Shown here piece by piece: positions 58,124-64,000 of a stretch of 64,000 bases of DNA (position 1 is the stretch's first letter; every line of letters begins with the position of its first letter). The position numbers were made by a program, and so were the translations under genes. This stretch comes from Streptomyces coacervatus (GTDB lineage Bacteria > Actinomycetota > Actinomycetes > Streptomycetales > Streptomycetaceae). The stretch covers positions 50,585-114,584 of the forward strand of contig NZ_JARHTP010000029.1 in the NCBI RefSeq assembly GCF_029223485.1, given 5' to 3'. A model generated the notes under the pieces. It had not been told where the DNA came from. It did not search any database and was given only the letters and a program-made list of their open reading frames with translations.

Positions 58124-59722
58124 TCAGTCGTCGAGAGGCAGGAGGACCCCGGGGTTGAGGAGTCCGGCCGGGTCCAGTCGCCGCTTGACGGCGCGCAGGG
58201 CGTCGACGGCCAGCGGGCCGGCCTCGCGGACGTACCAGTCCCGGTGGTCGGTGCCCACCCCGTGGTGGTGGGTGATGGTGCCGCCGGCCGCGAGGATCGC
58301 CTCGTTGGCGGCGTGCTTGGCCCGGGTCCAGTGCGCGAGGGGGTCGTCGCCCTGTGCCGAGACCACGGTGAAGTACAGCGAGGCGCCGTTCTCGTAGATG
58401 TGGGAGATGTGGCACATGACCAGGGGCGGGGTGCCGGCCTCGGTGAGTGTCGTGGTGAGCGCGTCGCGCACGGCCGCGTAGAGCCCGGGGATGCCGGACC
58501 AGAAGGCCGCCGTCTCCAGCGTTTCGGCGAAGGCGCCCGCGTCGAGCAGGGCGTCGCGCAGATAGGGGGCCGAGTAGCGGCCGTGGGCCCAGCGCTCCCC
58601 CGGCTCCTCGCCGAGCGGTGTGCCACCGCACTCGCGCAGGACGGCCGCGGCACCTTGCCGACGGTATGAGACGTCCTCCTGCGTGCCCTCGTATCCCGCA
58701 ATCGCCGTGCATCCGGCGGCCGCCTGGGTGCCGGAGGACCCGATCGCGTCGGGCTGGGCGAGGCCGATCAGGGTCTCGGTCTCGTCGGACAGGCGCAGCA
58801 CGGTCGGGCGCGGCCCGTCCTGGGCGAGGCGGCGCAGCGCGGCGGCGCCTTCCTCGAAGGAGGGGAAGCGCCAGCCTTCGTAGACACAGATCTTCGGGAC
58901 CGGGCGGATGCGGACCGTCACGGACGTGATGACGCCGAACGCCCCCTCCGAGCCGAGGACGAGCTGGCGCAGGTCGGGTCCGGCCGCGGAGCGCGGGGCG
59001 CGGCCCGTGTCGATGGTGCCCTCGGGGGTGGCGAGGGTGAGGCCGAGGACCATCTCGTCGAAGCGGCCGTAGCCGGCGGACGCCTGGCCGCTGGAGCGGG
59101 TGGCGGCGAAACCGCCGATGGTGGCCCACTCGTAGGACTGCGGGAAGTGGCCCAGGGTGAAGCCGTGTTCGGCGAGCAGCGCCTCGGCCTGCGGGGCGCG
59201 CAGGCCGGGTTGCAGGGTAGCGGTGCGGGAGACCGGGTCGAGGACGAGCAGGCCGTCCATGCGCCGCAGGTCCAGGGCGACGAACGTGCCCCGCGGCCCG
59301 GGGGCGAGTCCCCCGACGACGGAAGTGCCGCCGCCGAACGGGACGAGGGCCAGGCCGTGTTCGGCACACGCGCCCAGCACGGCAACGACCTCGTCATGGC
59401 CGGCCGGGAGCAGCACGGCCGCCGGAGTGTCGTCGACGTCGCCCTCCCGGATGCGCAGGAGATCGGGGGTGGACTTGCCGCGGGTGTGCCGGATGCGGGT
59501 CTCCGCGTCGGTGCGCACGTACTGCTCGCCGCCCACGGCCGCCACGAGGGCCCGGTGCGCGGCGGCCTCCAACTGCCCGTCCGCAACGGCGATGTCCGCC
59601 AGGCCGACCGGCTCGGCGCTGCGCGGCTTGACACCGAGCAGATCGCGCAACAGCCCGATCACCGTGTCGGGCAGCGGCGTCGCCTTGGCCGGGTCGCCCC
59701 AGCCGCTCCACAGCATGTCCAT
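58124..59722 (-). CDS. FAD-dependent alkyldihydroxyacetone-phosphate synthase-like enzyme
   Basis: A 532-residue flavoprotein of the VAO/PCMH fold. FAD-binding segments are ALVPFGGGTSVVGGL near 130-144 and SYEWATIGGFAATRSSGQAS near 199-218. The latter resembles the eukaryotic ADHAP synthase sequence closely. The C-terminal TITHHHGVGTDHRDWY near 488-503 is the HHH catalytic motif of that enzyme. It would exchange the acyl group of acyl-DHAP for a fatty alcohol to make an ether bond. The start is ATG 59722. It is divergent from the TetR-GlpD pair and followed by the lipid kinase gene. D-lactate/glycolate oxidases share the fold but lack the HHH motif. Confidence 0.86.
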   Translation of the reverse strand: MDMLWSGWGDPAKATPLPDTVIGLLRDLLGVKPRSAEPVGLADIAVADGQLEAAAHRALVAAVGGEQYVRTDAETRIRHTRGKSTPDLLRIREGDVDDTPAAVLLPAGHDEVVAVLGACAEHGLALVPFGGGTSVVGGLAPGPRGTFVALDLRRMDGLLVLDPVSRTATLQPGLRAPQAEALLAEHGFTLGHFPQSYEWATIGGFAATRSSGQASAGYGRFDEMVLGLTLATPEGTIDTGRAPRSAAGPDLRQLVLGSEGAFGVITSVTVRIRPVPKICVYEGWRFPSFEEGAAALRRLAQDGPRPTVLRLSDETETLIGLAQPDAIGSSGTQAAAGCTAIAGYEGTQEDVSYRRQGAAAVLRECGGTPLGEEPGERWAHGRYSAPYLRDALLDAGAFAETLETAAFWSGIPGLYAAVRDALTTTLTEAGTPPLVMCHISHIYENGASLYFTVVSAQGDDPLAHWTRAKHAANEAILAAGGTITHHHGVGTDHRDWYVREAGPLAVDALRAVKRRLDPAGLLNPGVLLPLDD

Positions 59723-59801
59723 GAGTGTCGTCCTCACCGGTCGATTCGAGCGGTTCCGTCTTCGGATCCGTCTTCCTACGACGCCTGCGGGGCGCCGAGG
59801 C

Positions 59802-59814
59802 GTTACACTGTGAC
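59802..59814 (+). promoter_or_regulatory. Palindrome overlapping a leaderless promoter of the TetR gene
   Basis: GTTACACTGTGAC is a near-perfect 13-bp palindrome (GT-ACA-TGT-AC core). It contains TACACT (59804-59809), a good -10 box only seven bases before the ATG at 59817. Transcription would start at or next to the ATG. A TetR dimer here would block both its own and possibly the divergent promoter. Confidence 0.6.
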
Positions 59815-59816
59815 AC

Positions 59817-60416
59817 ATGACGCCTATTCGTCACAACAGCTCGGACGGCGATGCGGTCCTCGACGCGGTGCGGGACTGTGTCCTGGCCGTCGGGGTCCGC
59901 CGTACGACCCTCACCGACGTGGCCCGCCGCGCGGGCGTCTCCCGGATGACGCTGTACCGGCGCTGGCCCGATGTGCGCACACTGGTCGGCGATCTGATGA
60001 CCCGTGAGTGGGTCGACGTGGCCACCCGGGCGATACCCGAGCGCAGACCGGATGCGGACGGGCGCAGCCTGCTGGTGGACGGGCTGGTGGCGGGGGTGGA
60101 GTCCTTCCGCGCCCATCCCCTCTTCCGCAAGATCGTCGACGTCGATCCCGAGCTGCTCCTCCCGTATGTGCTGGACCGTCGCGGCGCCAGCCAGATCGCA
60201 CTTCTGGAGCTGCTGGCCGACGGTCTGAAGGAAGGGCACGCCGACGGATCGGTGCGCGTCGGCCATCCCGAGCGTCAGGCCCGCTCGCTGCTGCTGATCG
60301 TGCAGTCCTTCACCCTGTCCTTGCGGACCATGACCGACGAGGACGACGCCGACCTGTCCTCCGCGGCCTTTCTCACGGAGCTGCGTTCCATCCTGGAGAG
60401 GACCCTCACGCCATGA
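59817..60416 (+). CDS. TetR-family transcriptional regulator
   Basis: A 199-residue TetR regulator. The HTH covers about residues 15-60: AVLDAVRDCVLAVGVRRTTL, then TDVARRAGVSRMTLYRRWPD. The ligand domain is helical. No ribosome site precedes the ATG at 59817, and a -10-like TACACT seven bases upstream suggests a leaderless mRNA. Its stop overlaps the glpD-like start by four bases (ATGA), so regulator and dehydrogenase are one transcript. It likely controls the divergent lipid genes as well. The effector is unknown, perhaps an acyl-CoA. Confidence 0.9.
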   Translation: MTPIRHNSSDGDAVLDAVRDCVLAVGVRRTTLTDVARRAGVSRMTLYRRWPDVRTLVGDLMTREWVDVATRAIPERRPDADGRSLLVDGLVAGVESFRAHPLFRKIVDVDPELLLPYVLDRRGASQIALLELLADGLKEGHADGSVRVGHPERQARSLLLIVQSFTLSLRTMTDEDDADLSSAAFLTELRSILERTLTP

Positions 60417-61990
60417 GTCACAGCCCTGCCTTCGGATCGTCCCTGTCCGCCGCCCGGCGCTCGCGCGAACTGGCCCGGACCGTCGGCGGACCCGCCGTGG
60501 ACGTCCTCGTCGTCGGGCTCGGCGCCACCGGTGCCGGAGCCGCCCTGGACGCCGCGGCGCGCGGTCTGAGCGTCGCCGCCGTCGACGCCCACGACCTGGC
60601 CTTCGGCACCTCCCGCTGGAGCAGCAAGCTGATCCACGGCGGGCTGCGCTATCTCGCCTCGGGTCAACTCGACGTCGCCCACGAGAGCGCTGTCGAGCGG
60701 GGCGTGCTGATGGAGCGCACGGCGCCTCACCTGGTCCGCGCGCAGCCGTTCGTCCTGCCTCTCACCTCGCTTGTCTCCCGCGGTCAGGCGGCGTTGGCCT
60801 GGGCCGGCTTCCGGGCCGGCGACGCTCTGCGTGTGACGGCCCGCACCGCCCGGGCCACGCTGCCCGCACCGCGCCGGCTCTCCGCGGTGGAGACCCGCCA
60901 TCTCGCCCCTGCCCTGCGCCCGGACGGCCTCCGCGGCGGCCTGCTGTCCTGGGACGGCCGGCTCGTCGACGACGCCCGCCTGGTGACCGCCGTCGCCCGC
61001 ACCGCTGCCGCGCACGGAGCACGGATCCTGACCCGGGTCAGGGCGCTGGAACTCACCGCCTCCGGCGCCCGCGTCCGCGACGAACTCACCGGCGAGGAGG
61101 GCGAGATCAGGGCCCGCGCGGTGATCAACGCCTCCGGCGTCTGGGCGGGCGGCCTGGTGGACGGCATCCGTATCCGCCCCTCCCGCGGCACCCACCTGAT
61201 CGTGCGCTCGGACCACCTCGGCCCCCTCCCGGCCGGCCTGCACATCCCCATCCCCGGGGAGACCAACCGCTTCGTCCTCGTCCTGCCCCAGGGCGACGGC
61301 CGTGTCTACGTCGGACTCACCGACGAACCCGTCGAGGGCGACATCCCCGACGTACCCGAGGCACCCGAGACGGACATCGGCTTCCTGCTCGACGTCCTGG
61401 GTTCGGTCCTCGACATCCCGGTCCGGCGCGAGGACGTCGTCGGGGCCTTCGCGGGACTGCGCCCCCTGCTGGACACCACGCCGGAGGCCGGGTCCGGCAC
61501 CGCGGCCAGGACCGCCGACATCTCCCGCCGGCATGCGGTGCTCACCTCGTCCGAGGGCGTGATCACCGTGGTCGGCGGCAAGCTCACCACGTACCGGCGC
61601 ATGGCCGAGGACGCCGTGGACGCCGCCGTCACCGCCCGCCGCCTCCCCGCCGGCCCCTCACCCACGGCCTCCCGCCCGCTCATCGGCGCCGCGTCCCCTC
61701 AGGCGCTCGACGCCCTGCGGGCACCTCACCACCTGGTACGGCGCTACGGCACCGAGGCACCGGCCGTCCTCGCCCTCGGCGCCGAAGACCCCCGGCTGGG
61801 CGAGCGGGTGCTGCCGGGCCATCCCGTCACCGCCGCCGAGCTGCTGTGGGCGGTGCGCCACGAGGGCGCCCTCGACGAGGCCGATGTGCTCGACCGCCGC
61901 ACCCGGATCGGTGTGGTGCCGGCGGACCGTGCCGCGGCGCTGGATGCCGCGCGGGAGATTCTCGGCGAGGCCCTGGCCGGGAAGGGCTGA
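60413..61990 (+). CDS. glpD: Glycerol-3-phosphate dehydrogenase, FAD-dependent
   Basis: A 525-residue membrane-associated flavoprotein that oxidises sn-glycerol 3-phosphate to dihydroxyacetone phosphate. The FAD dinucleotide motif is VLVVGLGATGAGAALDAAAR near 31-50. AFGTSRWSSKLIHGGLRYLA near 63-82 is the GlpD/GlpO signature. AVINASGVWAG near 237 and GKLTTYRRMAEDAVD near 385 follow. The C-terminal helical domain (about 410-520) is typical. The ATG overlaps the TetR stop. Its product DHAP is the backbone used by the divergent ADHAP-synthase-like enzyme, so a dedicated role in ether-lipid supply is plausible alongside ordinary glycerol use. Confidence 0.92.
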   Translation: MSHSPAFGSSLSAARRSRELARTVGGPAVDVLVVGLGATGAGAALDAAARGLSVAAVDAHDLAFGTSRWSSKLIHGGLRYLASGQLDVAHESAVERGVLMERTAPHLVRAQPFVLPLTSLVSRGQAALAWAGFRAGDALRVTARTARATLPAPRRLSAVETRHLAPALRPDGLRGGLLSWDGRLVDDARLVTAVARTAAAHGARILTRVRALELTASGARVRDELTGEEGEIRARAVINASGVWAGGLVDGIRIRPSRGTHLIVRSDHLGPLPAGLHIPIPGETNRFVLVLPQGDGRVYVGLTDEPVEGDIPDVPEAPETDIGFLLDVLGSVLDIPVRREDVVGAFAGLRPLLDTTPEAGSGTAARTADISRRHAVLTSSEGVITVVGGKLTTYRRMAEDAVDAAVTARRLPAGPSPTASRPLIGAASPQALDALRAPHHLVRRYGTEAPAVLALGAEDPRLGERVLPGHPVTAAELLWAVRHEGALDEADVLDRRTRIGVVPADRAAALDAAREILGEALAGKG

Positions 61991-62024
61991 GCGCCCGTGG
62001 TCTGCTCACCGGCGCAGTCGCCCC

Positions 62025-62108
62025 GGCGGCGTCGGCTCGGCGGCGTCGGCTCGGCCGCATCGGCTCGGCCGCATCGGCCCGGCTGCATCGGCCCGGCTGC
62101 ATCGGCCC
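62025..62108. repeat. 14-bp minisatellite, six units
   Basis: Six head-to-tail 14-base units from 62025: two GGCGGCGTCGGCTC, one GGCCGCATCGGCTC, one GGCCGCATCGGCCC and two GGCTGCATCGGCCC. Neighbouring units are more alike than distant ones, the pattern of stepwise slippage. It sits in the 158-bp gap after glpD. There is no spacer diversity, so it is not a CRISPR array. Confidence 0.93.
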
Positions 62109-62148
62109 GGCGCGCGAAACGGTGAATGTGCGCATATGCTCCATTTGC

Positions 62149-62430
62149 GTGACACATACCTTCGAGGAGCTGGTCGAGAAGCAGCGCGCAGCCGACGACG
62201 CGCACATCCGGGTCGAAGAGCTGCAGCGCTCGTACGGCCCGCTGACACAGCCGGGCGGCTGGAGCGGACAGCAGTCCGACACCTACGAGACCGCCCGCCG
62301 AGCCTGGCGCGACCTGGCCCGGGAGGCGCGGACCTCGGTGACCGAGTATGCGAAGGAGTCTGGGAAGCCCCGCAACGAGGTCGAGGCGGACGTCGAACGG
62401 GCAGTGAGACAGTCCGAGCACGAAGTCTGA
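62149..62430 (+). CDS. Small conserved-looking helical protein, unknown function
   Basis: A 93-residue hydrophilic protein predicted to be almost all helix: THTFEELVEKQRAADDAHIR then VEELQRSYGP; later YETARRAWRDLAREARTSVT and EYAKESGKPRNEVEADVERA. The charge pattern suggests a coiled coil or helical hairpin. I place the start at GTG 62149. The -10-like TATGCT at 62135-62140 lies only nine bases upstream and no ribosome site is seen, so the mRNA may be leaderless. The frame is open further upstream through the minisatellite, but that part is repeat-derived. No function recognised. Confidence 0.75.
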   Translation: MTHTFEELVEKQRAADDAHIRVEELQRSYGPLTQPGGWSGQQSDTYETARRAWRDLAREARTSVTEYAKESGKPRNEVEADVERAVRQSEHEV

Positions 62431-62442
62431 CCCACCGCCACC

Positions 62443-62451
62443 TGCTATAAT
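62443..62451 (+). promoter_or_regulatory. Extended -10 promoter (TGC-TATAAT)
   Basis: A perfect TATAAT at 62446-62451 preceded by TGC, an extended -10 element, rare in such GC-rich DNA. The -35 region is weak. Transcription should begin around 62457-62459. Confidence 0.7.
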
Positions 62452-62456
62452 CCCAC

Positions 62457-62614
62457 CGGTTTCCGGAACCCCATCGCTCACGGTCCGCTTCTGCGGACGG
62501 GGCGGGCCGCCATCGGATCGGCCGGTTCCGTCTCCAGAAACCAGTTTCACAACCTCCGCACGGCACTCCATGTGACACCCCATCAGCGTCTGCTGATGGG
62601 GTGTCACGCGTTTT
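62457..62614 (+). ncRNA. Candidate structured small RNA or attenuated leader
   Basis: Between the TATAAT promoter and the MFS gene lie about 155 transcribed bases with no open frame of note. They contain a 6-bp hairpin (GTCCGC-ttct-GCGGAC at 62483-62498) and a possible long-range GGTTTC/GAAACC pairing. A 16-bp terminator-like stem ending in TTTT follows. I match it to no RNA family I know. It could be a free-standing sRNA or a leader controlling the MFS gene by termination. Confidence 0.45.
62572..62614 (+). terminator. 16-bp intrinsic terminator-like hairpin
   Basis: GTGACACCCCATCAGC (62572-62587), loop GTCT, GCTGATGGGGTGTCAC (62592-62607), then GCGTTTT. The stem is perfect and a short T-run follows, unusually good for this genome. 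It ends 57 bases before the MFS start codon. Confidence 0.82.
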
Positions 62615-62671
62615 CCGCCAGTCCCTGGCGAACTCGCTGGACCACCTCACCGAAAGGACGCACCGACCCCG

Positions 62672-63952
62672 ATGACCTCCCCGCCCCGCAAAGACGTCGA
62701 CGGCCGAACGCCCCAAGCACCGGACATCCCGCTGCGCCGTGTTCCCGGTTTCCGCCGGTTCTGGCTGTCGCGCGCGGTCTCCGGGCTGGGATCCGCCGTC
62801 ACCACGGTGGCCCTGCCCGTCCTGGCCTTCCAGGAGACCGGCTCGCCTGTGATGGTCTCCCTGGTGGCGGCCGCGGCGACCCTGCCCTACGTGGTTCTGG
62901 GGCTGATCGCGGGCACCGTCGCGGACCGGACGGACCGGCGCCGCCTCATGATCCGCACCGACTGGCTCAACGCCGCCTGCATCGCCTCCGTCCCGGCTGC
63001 CTCCGCCCTGGGCATCCTGACCGGCGGCCAGGTTCTCTTCGTGGCCCTCGCCTCTGCCGCCCTCAGCCTGTTCTTCGACGCGGGGGTGTACGGCTTCGTC
63101 CCCGACATCGTCGGCAAGGACAAACTGGCCGAAGCCAACAGCGCCGTCTACGGAGCGCAGACCGTCGTACGCATCGCCGGGAACGCGGTGGCGGGAGGTC
63201 TGATCGTGCTGTTCCGCCCGGCCGGCACGCTGGCGCTGGACGCCCTGTCCTTCGCCGTCTCCGCGCTGCTCCTCAGGGCGGTCACGCACACCAGTGCCCG
63301 GCCCGCCGCGCCTGCGGCGAAGCGGCCGGGGTTCAAGGAGTCGGTCCGGGAAGGACTCCGTTTCCTCCGCCACCACCGGACGCTGCGCCTGATGACCGTG
63401 GTCGGCACCTTGCAGTCATTCTCCGGCGGGGCGATCATCGGCCAACTCGTCGTCTTCGCCGACCGCGTGCTGGGCATCCACGGGTCCGACGGGCGGATCG
63501 GCCTGCTGTACATGGCGTGGAGCGCCGGAGGCATCGGCGGGTCCTTCCTGCTGCCCCGGTTGCGGCGCCGTTTCGAGGCGTTCCCCCTTCTCCTGGGGGT
63601 GCTTCCCGTCGGGGCCCTGCTCGGCCCGGTCGTCGTCCTCACCTCGGACTGGCGGGTCACGCTGGTCGCCCTGACCCTGTGGGGGTCGGCGTACCTCGTC
63701 GTCCTGGTGAACACGATGACCTACTCCCAGGAGGTGACGCCGTCCGAGCTCCAGGGTCGGGTCAACACCACGCGCCGGATGCTCTCTTCGGGCCTGGGTG
63801 TGCCGCTCGGCGCCCTGGTGGCCGGCACCCTCACGGTGCGGGTCGGCGTGCGGGCCGGGATGTCGACGGCCGTCGTCTCCATCGCCCTGGCGGCCCTGCT
63901 GGTCTGGGGTGTCCAGGTGCGCAGCCGGCTGCGGCCCGGGGAGGGGGCGTAG
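62672..63952 (+). CDS. MFS exporter (EntS/MFS_3-like)
   Basis: A 426-residue major facilitator with about twelve helices. FRRFWLSRAVSGLGSAVTTV near 28-47 opens helix 1. The motif A-like loop is AGTVADRTDRRRLMIRTDWL near 79-98. SLFFDAGVYGFVPDIVGKDK near 131, then LAEANSAVYG, is typical of the MFS_3 group, which includes the enterobactin exporter EntS. It likely exports a drug, siderophore or metabolite. The start is ATG 62672 with GAAAGGACG upstream. A terminator-like hairpin in its leader may regulate it. The remaining bases to 64000 hold nothing I can call. Confidence 0.87.
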   Translation: MTSPPRKDVDGRTPQAPDIPLRRVPGFRRFWLSRAVSGLGSAVTTVALPVLAFQETGSPVMVSLVAAAATLPYVVLGLIAGTVADRTDRRRLMIRTDWLNAACIASVPAASALGILTGGQVLFVALASAALSLFFDAGVYGFVPDIVGKDKLAEANSAVYGAQTVVRIAGNAVAGGLIVLFRPAGTLALDALSFAVSALLLRAVTHTSARPAAPAAKRPGFKESVREGLRFLRHHRTLRLMTVVGTLQSFSGGAIIGQLVVFADRVLGIHGSDGRIGLLYMAWSAGGIGGSFLLPRLRRRFEAFPLLLGVLPVGALLGPVVVLTSDWRVTLVALTLWGSAYLVVLVNTMTYSQEVTPSELQGRVNTTRRMLSSGLGVPLGALVAGTLTVRVGVRAGMSTAVVSIALAALLVWGVQVRSRLRPGEGA

Positions 63953-64000
63953 CCTCACCCTCCTGTCCATCGCCTGGCGGGGCGCCCGGACCGGTGGGTC

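Noticed and set aside
62025..62108. CRISPR array
   Set aside because: The units are tandem without spacers and no cas genes are present.

Overview
The window reads as a chromosomal segment of a Streptomyces or close relative. It is very GC-rich with third codon positions almost all G or C. Many starts are GTG, and 4-bp ATGA/GTGA overlaps couple consecutive genes. Family content fits too: paired GAF/SpoIIE-type PP2C phosphatases, a DasR-box chitinase, mycothiol-dependent maleylpyruvate isomerase, PaaX, many LacI/GntR/LysR/TetR regulators and secreted small proteins. I see no phage genes, transposase, CRISPR array, tRNA or rRNA.

Layout. 1-5000: a PfkB sugar kinase, a relic of a CoA-transferase B subunit, a DUF6069 membrane protein, a LysR/LysE divergent pair and a GT87-like membrane glycosyltransferase. 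5000-17500: a myo-inositol catabolic locus. It has a sugar-binding lipoprotein, a divergent LacI repressor, then iolC, an aldolase, iolB, iolD, iolA, iolE, a gutted MFS inositol transporter gene, iolG and iolH, closed by an 18-bp-stem terminator. Two copies of one 27-bp operator-like site, one before the binding protein and one before iolC, tie both units to the LacI protein between them. 17500-25200: secreted serine protease, inositol-monophosphatase-like enzyme, OsmC, a small secreted protein, a cysteine dioxygenase/amidohydrolase/LacI group, an SGNH hydrolase and a GAF-PP2C phosphatase separated by a dispersed intergenic repeat.

25200-34900: a salicylate-to-gentisate-type operon on the minus strand with a divergent PaaX regulator. 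Gene order is salicylyl-CoA 5-hydroxylase-like FAD enzyme, ADP-forming acyl-CoA synthetase-like protein, AMP-forming aryl-CoA ligase, gentisate 1,2-dioxygenase, fumarylpyruvate hydrolase, maleylpyruvate isomerase and an alpha/beta hydrolase. The first six overlap or nearly touch, and together they would take salicylate to fumarate and pyruvate. 34900-40000: a TPR protein of unknown role, a secreted GH18 chitinase with two DasR-type boxes, an alpha/beta hydrolase, a lone FAD subunit of the xanthine dehydrogenase family and a decayed SDR gene.

40000-46400: a GntR regulator and a four-gene ABC importer (PhnSTUV-like architecture) followed by an unusual fusion of a HAD phosphatase with an endonuclease/exonuclease/phosphatase-fold domain. 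This suggests uptake and two-step dephosphorylation of an organophosphate, and it is the best candidate for an undescribed system here. 46500-57100: small secreted protein, MASE1 membrane sensor plus PP2C, phosphoglucomutase, serine hydrolase, a protein kinase pseudogene broken by a 119-bp palindromic insertion and a second frameshift, an SSS symporter with its DUF485 partner, AhpD-like and flavodoxin-like proteins. 57200-62000: a divergent TetR-controlled set (GlpD-like dehydrogenase, alkyl-DHAP-synthase-like flavoprotein, diacylglycerol-kinase-like protein) that looks like an ether-lipid pathway. 62000-64000: a 14-bp minisatellite, a 93-aa conserved protein, a candidate small RNA with its own promoter and terminator, and an MFS exporter.

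All assignments are by reading motifs in the translated sequence; no database search was run.
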